DNA of 64,000 nt from Gonapodya sp. JEL0774 (lineage: Eukaryota; Monoblepharomycota; Monoblepharidomycetes; Monoblepharidales; Gonapodyaceae). A model generated the notes under the pieces. It searched no databases and was not told the origin of the DNA. It saw only the letters and a list, made by a program, of their open reading frames with translations. Each line of letters starts with the position of its first letter. The stretch's first letter is position 1. This document shows positions 36,312 to 47,563 of the stretch, piece after piece. The stretch covers positions 98,928 through 162,927 of the forward strand of contig JADIIX010000043.1 in NCBI GenBank assembly GCA_027604505.1, in the 5' to 3' direction. Made by a program: the position numbers and the translations under genes.

Positions 36312-39300
36312 CATGACACGGCAGGAGATTGAAGGGGAAGTGGTGGACTGTGGAGAGAGCGAGGAAGAAAGCGAGGCAAGCGATCGCAGACTCTTCTGTT
36401 GGAGCAAACTGTGACTAGATCGACAACTCTTCAACATTCATCGATTTCAGACTCTGGCTTTCAAGCTCTCACTAGGAGCCCGTGTGCTCTTTGCAGAGGT
36501 GGATTCTGGTCTCCTCCCCTACCCAACTCCCGAACAGATTGCTCCACCTAACTCCAAAGCACCGTCAGTTGACCTCCTTGTTCTTTCCAATACCTACGGC
36601 TACATTATCGCAGGCTGCCGTAATGGTGAGAGAATTACATCGGCTGATTACTGCTGCCTGGATCAGGAAGAGAGGATACCACATGAAGACATCAACTTTT
36701 GATGGCTGACACGCCATACGTATTAACAAAGAGTCGAGCGTTGTCTCGATAGGTTTAAATGAAGGTCTCAACGAACTCGTCTTGCAGCAGGCGCTGCCTT
36801 TTTACGAAGATTCGTGCCGCTAGGAGTACAAAAAAGTTTCAAGTGACAGGTTGCTGTCGGGTCTTGCTCCCCTTCATTCAAGTTGGATACTTCATTCGTG
36901 TTTCTATTATCTGACCTCGCGATCTCTCCAAATTTTTTCTAAAGGTTTTATGTTCCTGCCCACCTCCTCCATCCCACTCCTCAAACCAGAGCCCACCACT
37001 CGACGCGAATTTATTTCGGCATCTACTCTTCTGCACCCGCAGCGTCTTTTCGTGACGATTGCATCGGACGGTGAAACGGGAGATAGTTTGTTCGTGACGC
37101 ACATCTCGCTATCAAGTGACGAACTCATGATTTTTGTTGCTACGTGTGGGGACGGAGGGCAGGGTGCCGCGTTGCGGGCATATGATATTCCAGAGCTTTT
37201 AAAAGTGAGTGTACTGACAATCATATCCGAGGGGTGTCGTGGAGCAAAGCGGGTGATACTGGTACCTCTGAGACACGCTGACGAGCAATGTTTCTGATTC
37301 ATATTATGTTAAGTTTCTGATTTATTAGCCCGAAGTAATCCACTGCCTTTTGGTCGACGTTATTTCAGAGTTCTCCACCTACGCCCACTGCCATATTTCG
37401 GCTACCTCAAACCATTCTTGCACTATGCCCATGCGGCGGCACCTCCACCGACGACACACCCGCCTCCCATTCGTCTCCCTCAGTCGCGTGCATTACGCTG
37501 GATGGTTCAGTGTGTATAATGGACCTGGATAATGGAGAAATCCGCCAGAGGGTCCTCACAAGTGTGCCGTTTGCGAAGAGCAGTGAGTTCCAGTTTCATG
37601 TATATCTAACTACTCTCACTTCAACATGAATCCTGCACTTGAATCTTGTTCATCTAGTTTGTTCTGTCCTTGCAGCAAATCGTCTTCTAATCGGATTGGC
37701 TTCCTCTCTAGTACTGGTAGATCCACACAAAGATGAGGTCGTCCAACAAGTGGCGTTTCCACAATTTCTTAGTGGCTGGATAGCCACCAATGTCCTGATA
37801 CTGGAGGTTGACAAGCCGGCGAGTGTTTGGAGTGCGGTAGTTCAAGTAGAGACGGAAGCGGACAATGGAGACCAGCAAGTGGATATTGTGGTGATCGAGA
37901 AGTCAGGTGTAGGTTTCGTTTTTCTGGTAGAAAGACGCGTGATTTATGCTGTGTGTTGTTTCACGACTCCTTTACATCATTTAGACACGCGCCACCTTCA
38001 ACCGCTTCCAATCGCCCACGTATCGTGAGATCCACAATGGCTGGGCCGAGAAAATCTTTGTGGCAGGTTTAAAAAACATGTGAGGTGTTTATTTGCTTTA
38101 TCTAGTGGCTGATCCGCTGAAGATCCTTGTCGGAAACATCCCTCTCCCTCTCTTCCCTAGAGGCAGTCACGCTTATCTCCTTGTCCTTCTCTCCACCAAA
38201 TCCTACACTTCTATTCTACTGCATAAACCTCTCGCCTCTCCTTCTTGTGCATCTCCAACGTGGTCACTACTTCCCCTTGCGGTCGACGGTGCTGAAATTT
38301 CTGTGCCACAGCATTTGCCTCCATCCGATAAATCTTTTCCACCGGACTCCACACCCCTCGGCTTTGCCATCGACCTGACTTCCACCGTTCCCTACCCTTC
38401 ACCGGCGGACTCGCCCGAGACACTCTACTCACCTGTCCCGCGTGTTGTGACTGTTACCGACGAAGGAAGTATCTGGCTGTACGATGTTGTAGATTTTTCA
38501 GAGTTAAGCAAGGGAACGTGGAACGTCACTATGGGGAACAAGGTGCGGGAGATTCCAAACAGGACCAGATACCCTTCTGGACCGGTTCCTCCATCTCCGC
38601 CGCCGGTCCCCACAAAGTCAACGTCACCTGTAACACCGACAGAAGTGGCAAGAAAACGTGACGTTTTTGGGAATGCTGCAGATAAGGGAACCAACTTTGA
38701 GAAGCCTGGACTATTTGGGAATGGCGAAAGAAGTGGCACAGAAATTGGGAGATCGGATCTATTTCATACAGCCGGAGGGCCGAAGGAGACAAATTTGTCA
38801 CTCGGCTATGCGGCTGGTCGGGACAAGAGCGAGTCAACGTTTGGGAGCAGCGCTTCCACTCAAGCGTTCAAGGACAAGAAAGGCTCATTGATCGCTCCAC
38901 TGCCGTCGTTCACCAGTTCCGCGCCATCAACACAAACGCCTTCGCCTGGGGTGTTTGGAACAGGGTTTGCTTCCGCCGGTGGTTCTCTGTTCGGTGGGCC
39001 AGCGAGTTTCGGGGGTGGCGGGAGCCTTTTCGGTACAACCACACCCACTGAAGGCGCCAAGGCAATCGAGAATACCGGCTCATTTGGGAGACCACTGCCA
39101 GGGAGGGGAGGGCTGCTCGGAGCCGGGGGCTCAGTGCCACCGGGACCCACACCAAAACTTCCGGCGTCACCTTTTGGCACTCCGATACAGAAGGGGCAGT
39201 TGAGTGGACTTCCTACCAAACCCTCGAAGCTAGCTGTGCCGATCCCGCAGGAGCCTTCCTCGCATCTTACTGTCCGTCAGCCAGCCAAGTCAGCTGCTTC

Positions 39301-42300
39301 TGTGTTGCCACAGCAAAGGGTTTCCCCGCCTTTGATGCAGAGAGTTGCGCCGCCCACGGAAGGTTCAACGAGACCTGGCGTGCAGCTAGCTCAACGAATG
39401 GGTCAACTGGCGCCGACGCGAATGATAACGCAAGAGGGTGCTGCCGTCGGTCTTCACCAAGAGATGGGGAGACTTTCGTCAGATATTGTCACACCCCGGC
39501 AGGAACTTCCTGCAGGACCTCAACGCCGTCGACCAGAGATTACGGTGATTGAGCCGGTCAAGGAGGTGCCCATTCAAAGTGCCCGAACTGATGTCGCAAA
39601 GGTCAGAATTTCGTGCTGGTTCTCCAATCTCTTTGATACGGTCCTGATTTTAATTTTTCACACTTGCTAAGGAACTCGCACGTACCTTCAACAAACTTTG
39701 TTGTGACGCCGCATCGGATCTCGAAGAACTCTCTCTTTTCGCTCATTCTCTTCAAATGAGATACCCGGATGTAATTCAACGAGCTGATGGTATTGGGAAG
39801 CGAGTGAAAGATATCGCCGAAAGTGTAGAGCGGAGTAGGGAAGAGGTTGAAAAGCTGCAGGGGATGCAAAAGGAGATCACTTCAAGATGGGTTGAGGGTA
39901 CGTTTTCTCCAGGCGCAAGCGTTTTTGGGACTGGTTTGGACTTCTGTTCTAACGACCACTCAGTTGTGAAGTCCACAGAGCGTTCTAAGAAGCTCAATGA
40001 GTATCTCGATGCCTTTGACGAGAACCGAAAGAAGTTTGACGGACTGCGCCACCATATGCGCCCAGAGTCCATGATTGCGAGGCACTACGTGGTTGCTGGG
40101 CTTCCACCGGATGCTGAAGAGCTAAGAAAGTCCGTGAGGGAAAAGATGGCGGTAAGTAATCTGATAAATCGTTATTATGAAACCGTGTTGACGATATTTT
40201 ATCGGTCGTGCACAAGAGATTGGAGACCCGTTTGGCGGAAATGAAACACTTCATTGAGAATATGCGCGACAAGGTATATAATGGAGCGAGAAAGGCGTCG
40301 CCACCGTAAGTTCTTTTTGTTCGTTTGATGTGTCGGATTTTATCAGACGTTCCCTCCATAGGGACTTGGATGTTCGAGTGGTTCTTACGTCGATTCAGTC
40401 TATTACCTCTCGAGCTGCAATTCTTCTTGAACAGCTCAACTCAATTTCAATCCTCGTTCCGCGTTCAGCTTCTCCACCTCGACCTTTCAAGCAGCCTTCG
40501 GGACGCTACGGAATTAGCGATCTGGACGAGCTTGTCCTTAGAGAGCCATTGAACGATGAGCTGGAACGACACCTCACAGAAGCTATTGCGGGTGAGCAAG
40601 TTCGACAGGTACTTGCTTCTCTCGGGCAAGGGCAACCCCAACCGCGGGTGAATCGATATGTGAGCTCAACTGAGGATGGACGGAGTGCGGCGCAGGTCAG
40701 ACGGAGATACCTCCCCCCAGAAGCGGTGCGGGACGAGGTAGAATGCAATTCACCGATATTGACGGAACAATTAGCACCACCACCAAATTTTGCTTCTAAC
40801 TTAGAGACCAACGTTTTTGCATCTCCGCCTTCAACGACGTCTGGTGCGATTTTCCAGTCGAACTCCTCAGAGTTCCGAGGCACATCGGGTTCACCTTTTG
40901 ATGTGGCGGGGCCGAGTAGCTGGAGAGAAATACCTTCAACACGACCTGATGGGCTTCAGCCTTTTGCTGGATTCAAATTGTTCAACCCGGACGCAAAAAC
41001 CACAACTTACCCTCCGACTGAGATAATGCCGAAAGTACCTGAAGACGACATTGAGAGTCAAACCTCAAATATTGACGAAGACGATGAAGGGGAAGAAGGT
41101 GAGGAGGAGGTTGATGAGGAACTGGAGGCCGGGGATGCAATAGAAGCGGACGACAATGATGAAGGTGACCCTGAAGAATACGAAGAGGAGGAGGGCGACC
41201 AAGGGGACGGAGATGATGAAGGAGATGGTGACTGGGAAGACGCGGGTGATGAAGAAGAAGAAGATCAAGATCAAGTCGCTTTCGAGGATGAAGATGGGGT
41301 GTTGGAAGTTCCTGTAGGCATGAGTTCAAATCCTCCCTCCCGTCCATCGGACATCCCTGCGTTCACCTTGAACTTCAATTTTACGCCTGACATCTTGAGC
41401 TCTGCAATGGAAAGCGCCAAGAGTTTTTCTCTTCCAGTCGCACCGGAAGCTCAGGAAGAGGCGGACGAGGAAGAGATTCTTCAAACGCATCACCCAGGCT
41501 CCCATAAGGCGCAAAAGTTCTCACCTATCGCGAAAAAATCTGGAAGAGCGCGACGTTTTGCGGAAGATTCCGAGGATAAATCCACTCAGGAAGCCGGCGA
41601 GTTACCGGTCAATGTCAGATTATCGGATGAAGCTATCTCTGCACTCCCCGAGTGGGCCAAAGCTTCTTTGAAAAAACACTTCGCAGAGTCAGACCGATCG
41701 TTCGCGGGCGAGTCCTCCATGTCCCCAATCCCTTCCACAGTACCTGAGGGCTCTGCAGATCTGGCGGTACCCCAAACTTCACTCTTAACAGTTGGGTCCA
41801 CGGGAGTTGCTCCAGGTCTGTTTATGCAAAGTTCAAAGGAGAAACCTCCATCTGAAATGGAGCATGGCAAGACACCACCACTCGCAACCTTCAACTGGGG
41901 ATCTTCCGGATTTAAACCAGCAGCAGTTGCCGTCGGATCTTGGAAATGCTCAACGTGTGGAATCACGAATAAGCCAACTGATTCGCAGTGTCCAGCGTGT
42001 GAAAACCCTAAACCATTGTCCTCTGAAGCGATCAAAGCCCCAGATAACAAAGGAGCCTCAGCTGCTGTTTCTTCTATGAATGCTGTCCTCCCTGTTGCAA
42101 CTGCCGTTGCAAACCCCCTAGGGAGATTTGATTGGAGTGCTGCTGGATTCAAGCGACAAACTGCAGAACAGGGAGAGTGGAAGTGTCCTACTTGCGGGAT
42201 CTCCAACAAAGCCAATGCTTCCCAGTGCGCCGCGTGTGAGACAGTGAAACCTGGAATGAAGCAACCTATTGCCTCCTCTGTGGCAACTACCGTTAACTCA

Positions 42301-44704
42301 AGCGAGGTGAAATCAGGACTCGTCTCTCAGCCCTCACAACCAGCAGGAGGCTTCAACTGGACAGCGGCTGGCCTTAAGGCACCAACATCAGATCCAGGAT
42401 CGTGGAAGTGCCCAACCTGTGACATCAGCAACAAATCCTCGAACACAAAATGTGCATCCTGTGAGACAGACAAACCCGGCAGTAGTACATCAGTCATGGT
42501 AGTCGAGACCCAACAAGCGAAGCCTCTGAGCTTTGGACCTGCTGGAGGGACTCCTTTTGCGCTCAACCCCGCTGCGTTCGGCTTCGGATCTGACTCCACA
42601 AAGCAACTCGCAAGTGACACACAGACCGTGTCTCACGACACTGCAAAGGACAAGGACAAGCCCGTAACTGGGTTTGCTTTCTCCTCTAATGGAATATCGT
42701 TCGCTGGAAAGCTGGTTGGGCAAGCAAACAGTGATACGACAAACCCTAACGTGGAAGACACTGGAACGGGTGTTAGGAAGGAACTTTTTGGTGTAGCCTC
42801 AACTTCCATTTCGGGAGGCTTTGTGCCGACAATCACTGGAGGCGGCATTACCTTCGCTGGGAAGGTCTTAGGAGTGGACAACTTCGGAGACCCTCCACCA
42901 TCGAGTCAAACCACTGCGGATACCGCTGTGACGGGGTCAACTGATACACAGACCTTGGCTGCCGAAGAACCTTCAGTGTCGCAGGCGAACACAGACACAG
43001 ATCCAACAACAACCCGTGCACAGTCGTCGACTGAAGCGCAAGCGACACCAGAACTTACCTTGACCGTTGCGACTGAACCAATCGGCGACGCCACCTCGTC
43101 TCTTGCTCCAGAACCTTCTCAACCCGCCTCCTTCGCCTCAGCAATCCAACAAACCATTGCCACAGTCCACGAATCCGCAGAAGACGATATGGCGACTGAA
43201 GCGCCGGTCTCTGAGGTTATGGAGAACAATGGTGTGGTTCCAGCTGGATCGAGCGGCCTTGGGTTCGGGTCCCTTGGTCTGGGAGCACCCATCTCGGGGT
43301 CGTCTGTGGGTGGAATGACGTCCATGTTTGGCTTAGATAAGCACGCGCTGACGAGTGAGTACTGTTCTGTTGTGATAAAGGACACCGCCTGATTGGATAT
43401 TCGAAGAAGAGAGAGCTCACCGTGCTTGGTTGTCCATCCCAGCACCCGTTAAACAAACGGGTGGTCTTTTCACCCCCGGCAGTTCTCTTGGCGCCGGTCT
43501 TGGCTCTGGTCTAGGCTCCGGCCTGGGCTCCGCGTTTGCGCAAAGTTCCACTTCCCCTTTCCAATCTCCCACCCCAAGCACCCAACAACAGCCCTCGTTT
43601 TCAAACCTTACTAGCACCCCGTTTGGCAACTCTTCCGTAGCTCCTGCGTTCGGTCAATCCTCGTTTACACCCTCGTTCGACACCTCGGCTTCCCAACGGA
43701 CGCCATCCCAGCCCCAGTTCGGTCAATCTTCATTCGGCCAACCCGCATTTGGTACATCTACGCCGTTTGGTGCGGCAGTGGCAGGTACGAGACCAGTGTT
43801 TGGCCAGGGGAGTTTCGGAGCCTCCTCAGCTGGGTTCGGAGTGCAACCAGCCTCATCATTCGGAGGGGAAACAGCAGCAAGCAGGTCTACTGGGTTCGGA
43901 TCGCTGCCGGCCGGTGGTGGAGGGTTTGCAGCGTTTGCGAGGTAAGTGGTTTTGCGACGGGACCTGGATCTCCGAATGATCCTCGCCCGAAGCTGGAATC
44001 GCTCTCACCCACGTCAACACTATTTTAAGCAATCCGGTGTCCTTCGGCTCCGTTTCAAATCAAACCTCCTCAACACCTACATTCGGCTCAACAACTTCCT
44101 TTGGTGCATCCACCGCAAGCTCAGCCTTTGGGTCCCAACAACCTTCGACGTTTGGTGGTGTTGGCAGTAGTGCCTCGGCCTTTGGTCAATCCGCGTTTGG
44201 CCAGGCACAACAAGCCTCTGCTGCTCAAGGGTCATCGTTTGGCCAGTCTGCATTCGGTCAGACGCAACCGTCATCCGCATTCGGTCAGACGCAACCGTCA
44301 TCCGCATTCGGTCAATCTGCGTTTGGCGCGGGCTCGGCGTTCGGTGGGTCGGGGTTTGGCTCTGCTGGCGGTGGTGGTTCAGCGGGCGCCGGTACGTTTG
44401 GGTCAGGGGCACAACCGGCGTTCCAGTCGAGCGCGGCGTTTGCACCGAGGGGTGGGTTTGGGCAGGCAAGGTGAGTTTCTAGAGGCATATTGCGGGCGAG
44501 ACCGTAGCGCGCAGTGCTACAGAGATATGGGGAACATTCAAATTTGACCACGTTTCTGTTTTCCCCCGATTCGTCGCCCAATTGTACCGACCCGACAATG
44601 GTGCTTGACGGTTCACCACCTCTGCCTCACTTCATATATTCGTTACCTCCACCCCACCCAGGGGCGGCGCCCGCAACGATGCAGGAATGGACGACGATGA
44701 CTAA
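36312..44704 (+). CDS. Nup159/Nup214-like FG nucleoporin with RanBP2-type zinc fingers
   Basis: Cytoplasmic-side nuclear pore component expected to bind the mRNA-export helicase Dbp5 through its propeller. ATG at 36312 (MTRQEIEGEVVDCGESEEES); the next exon gives LSLGARVLFAEVDSGLLPYP. Beta-propeller blades continue through VDLLVLSNTYGYIIAGC, VTIASDGETGDSLFVTHISL, SVACITLDGSVCIMDLDNGE and WAEKIFVAGLKN. The TPLGFAIDLTS strand (38365) is typical of Nup159/214 propellers. Then come a first FG region (38660-39200), coiled-coil exons (39660-40700, ERSREEVEKLQGMQKEITSR), an acidic block of Asp/Glu runs (41050-41300), three zinc fingers (41935-42480), and C-terminal SAFGQ-type FG repeats (43430-44472). 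A last exon after a GTGAGT donor reads GGARNDAGMDDDD, stop 44702-44704. About 2,200 residues. Family assignment is firm; the order of modules is unusual. Confidence 0.85.
41935..42480 (+). repeat. three RanBP2-type zinc fingers in the nucleoporin
   Basis: Three copies of a W-K-C-x2-C-x3-N-x6-C-x2-C unit: WKCSTCGITNKPTDSQCPAC, WKCPTCGISNKANASQCAAC and WKCPTCDISNKSSNTKCASC. Each is preceded by an F-x-W-x(2)-A/S-G-x-K-type linker (FNWGSSGFK, FDWSAAGFK, FNWTAAGLK). The repeat period is about 75-80 residues. In animals such fingers in Nup153 and Nup358 bind Ran. Confidence 0.9.
44252..44305 (+). repeat. perfect 27-base tandem duplication in FG region
   Basis: Two identical 27-base units (44252-44278 and 44279-44305) encode FGQTQPSSA twice. 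It is an in-frame recent duplication within the nucleoporin FG domain. Confidence 0.9.
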
Positions 44705-45424
44705 GAGAACGGGTATATATCGCGCTGACTGAGCTTTGACTGAGGGATTTGTGAATGACGAAACAAAGGTTGGAATATAAGCAAAGATTGCAATTCTCAT
44801 TGTATCAACTACATGTACTTGAATCGACAAAGAATGCGGGAAAGTGTCTAACGAGAAGAGGAGCGACAGTGGGGTGGTAAGGGTCGTGCCGGTGCTCACA
44901 AAGGTCACCGAGAAATCGGTTTGCAGAGACCACAAGGAAAGAGAGCAGGAGAAAAAGGTGTGCGCCGAGTCATGCGCAGAGAGAATGACGAGGTGGTGGT
45001 GGGGCAGGACGATGGATTCAGGAATCAGAATGGTCAGGGTTGGTTGCGGAGATGGGAGTAGGATCGGAGGTCGTACGGATGAGTCGTAGCTTATGCGAAG
45101 AAGGTATGTTTCGCTTGTTATGTCGAGAATGATGCATTAATGGTGGGGTGAAAGCACAGTTGTCGGAGTCCATTGTGAATCGTTTGGCGCCCTGGTCAAG
45201 TGCAACAGTTGTCTTGCCCCACAGGTGCGTCTACTCAGGCATACCACGCCGAAGTTCGTCCAAGCTTTTGTGGTGATGTCCGCAGTTCTCCACCCACTCC
45301 ACACCGCTCCACAGACGGTCGCCTCGCCAGTCCGTAGGATTCACGTTTCTTCCCATTCTACCCCACCCCCCAAAATCCCCCCGCGCCCCTTCTAACATAC
45401 GAGCACACCTCCACCTCAACAAGA
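44705..45424. other. intergenic, no gene seen
   Basis: 720 bases between the convergent nucleoporin and PAM18 genes. There are short open frames only, rich in A/G near 44930-44960, with no motif. Confidence 0.55.
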
Positions 45425-45739
45425 TCATCGGTTGGCCTTTTCCAAGATTTCTTTTGCCTCGTTGACCTTCGAGGCAATGTAAGGGCTGCCACCAAGGTCG
45501 GGGTGATTTGCGAGCATGATCCTCTTGTGGGCCTCCTTCACCTTTTCCCTGGTTGCAGTCTCACGTAAACCAAGGACAGCTGCCGCTTCCCGGCGGGACA
45601 TTTTGGCCTCGAAACCACCGCGGAGGAACCTGGAGGAAGAAGGGCCGGAGGACTTGCGGAGGACGGAGCGAAGGACGAGGGCCGAGGCGGCAACACCTGC
45701 ACCGATGATGATGGGAGTGGCCTGGGATTTGGAAGGCAT
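45425..45739 (-). CDS. pam18: mitochondrial import motor J-protein PAM18/TIM14
   Basis: J-domain co-chaperone that stimulates mitochondrial Hsp70 in the TIM23 import motor at the inner membrane. Single exon of 104 residues, no intron. The N-terminus contains a hydrophobic helix (PIIIGAGVAASALVLRSVL) facing the membrane. A Phe/Gly-rich linker (RFLRGGFEAKMSRREAAAVL) follows, and then a J-domain with helix II (REKVKEAHKRIMLANHPDLG) holding the HPD loop, ending NEAKEILEKANR. Length and layout match DNAJC19/Pam18 closely, including the C-terminal location of the J-domain. The HPD tripeptide is intact. The paralogue Pam16 lacks HPD, which excludes it. Confidence 0.95.
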   Translation of the reverse strand: MPSKSQATPIIIGAGVAASALVLRSVLRKSSGPSSSRFLRGGFEAKMSRREAAAVLGLRETATREKVKEAHKRIMLANHPDLGGSPYIASKVNEAKEILEKANR

Positions 45740-46144
45740 GGGGGAGAGGGAGTCAGCGATTGGGGATCAGCGGGTGCGCAAGTTGCTCAATGGAGTGTAT
45801 CATGCATATTCCCAAGCAGAGTGCGTCCGCGTAGTCGGTCCAGAAATTGTTTAGAAAATTATTTTGATTCTGATGGGTGAATGATACGAACCATCTCTGT
45901 GGGTTGGACGATTGGATCGAGAAAGAATGTGGAGTAGACGTGATGTTGGGGGTTTATTGTGACGTGTTACAAACCAACACCTGACATGCGGCAATCGGCA
46001 CAAGCGGCAACTAAATGCTCGCTTGGATTCGCGACCACTTCAGAGCATGGTCGACAAGACAGATAATCCAACCTGCCAATAAACCCCTCTGATGGATCAC
46101 CTTAGCGTACACCCCCGTGATTTGATCAAAATACCCTCTATAAG
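45740..46144. other. divergent upstream region of PAM18 and SEC11
   Basis: About 400 bases between divergent genes. It holds both promoters and almost certainly the first short exon of SEC11, because the first SEC11 frame recognised has an in-frame TGA near 46118 and no ATG after it. A candidate first exon begins with the ATG at 46014 or the one near 46093; neither could be confirmed. Confidence 0.45.
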
Positions 46145-47312
46145 CTTCTCCTTCAATACGTCAACTTTCTCGCTATCATTTCTTCGGTATTCATGCACTG
46201 GAAGTCATGGTCACTCTTGGTAAACTGCGAGAGCCCGATGGTCGTTGTTCTAAGGTATATATGTATTCGTCAATTCTCCTTTTCCATCAAATGAACGAGT
46301 CCTGGTCGCCGTCCTCAAATCTCTAGTGAATCCATGGAACCGGTCTTTCATCGTGGGTGAGTTCACACCGAAAGCCCCTCAATCAACGAGTGTCAAGCGC
46401 TTCCTTCGCGCAAAGTTCTTTCAATGAAGCTCCTCCGTGACAATGAGTTGCTTCTCCGAGCTTGCACTCTGCAATTAATTGCGCTGAATCGCGTGAATGT
46501 GCAATGTTTGGTGAAAACGCCAGTGCATCTTCTCTCATTTCTGAACGACCCAACATCCCTCCTCAATCCCCACTTCACCAACAGCGATCTCATCTTCTGC
46601 CGCCCCCTTTCGCGTGGGGGACATCCCCGTGTTCAAGATAAGGGACAGGCCCATCCCCATTGTACACAGAGTCGCGAGTGTCCACGATGAGTGAGTACCC
46701 CAGTGGAATACAGAGTCGTGAGCACCCTTGAGGTGAAGTGGACTTCATGAGGCTGCAGATCATGGTACCGAGCGAACCACACCGAGTCGCTCTATCACCA
46801 TTCCCTTTCACCCACCTCTTTCCGCACGCTTCACCATAAGAGTATCCTCCGGAAACCAGTACTTCCTCACTAAGGGGGACCACAATCCCGATAATGCCAG
46901 AGCTGGAGGGTTGTGTGAGTTACTCGAAGAGCGGGGGATACAGTCCGCAACGCTATGTAAGCTCAACATCTTCCACAACTCATAATGCGCGAATACACTC
47001 CTCACTCACGTTTGCACCCCACGCCCTCTCGCTGCTTTTATCAGATAACTCCAATCAACTCCGGGTCTCCCAGGAAGATGTCATTGAGAAGGTCCAAGGG
47101 TGGGTTCCATGTGGTCCACTTGGCGAGGTCCGTTGCCGCAAAGCCTGCTTTAAACAGTTGGTTCCGCTCCATCCCATCGTGTCAATCTACCCGGCAACCA
47201 CAGGGTCCTTACTTACGTCGGCAAGCTTACCATCATTATGAACGACAACCCCCTGCTTGAAGTAGGACTGATGGGAGTGCTGTGTCTGTTGATCGTGTCA
47301 CAGAGGGAGTGA
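46145..47312 (+). CDS. sec11: signal peptidase complex catalytic subunit SEC11 (apparent frame break)
   Basis: Catalytic subunit of the ER signal peptidase, which cleaves signal peptides. Exons seen: a membrane anchor (YVNFLAIISSVFMHWKSW, then NCESPMVVVL, to 46255); the catalytic-Ser exon SESMEPVFHRG (46327-46356); GDLIFCRP (from 46585) followed by FRVGDIPVFKIRDRPIPIVH, which carries the catalytic His; NQYFLTKGDHNPDNARAGG (about 46855-46910); QLRVSQEDVIEKVQG; and a last exon ending GVLTYVGKLTIIMNDNP and VLCLLIVSQRE, stop 47310-47312. The GDLIFCRP and FRVGD frames differ by one base at the C-run 46603-46607, so the assembled sequence as given would not translate through. The 5' exon with the start codon is unresolved. 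Identity is certain from the motifs despite the break. Confidence 0.8.
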
Positions 47313-47563
47313 AGGGGTGAAGGGGTGAGGATGTATGAAGGGGGGGACACGCGGTGCTGCGATTAGTAACAATAATTATGTATTTTTGTTGTTCCACGGT
47401 TTCTCAAACTGTGAGAACTATGGAATCATGTACGAATATGTATACCGTTTTATGCCAACCGAAGTGTCAACGTTGTATAAGCGTCGAATCTCTTTGCTTC
47501 CCGAGTGTAACCCAGACCGAACTCGTATGACGTGATGCTTTTTCCAATCTTCCTCCTACCTCA

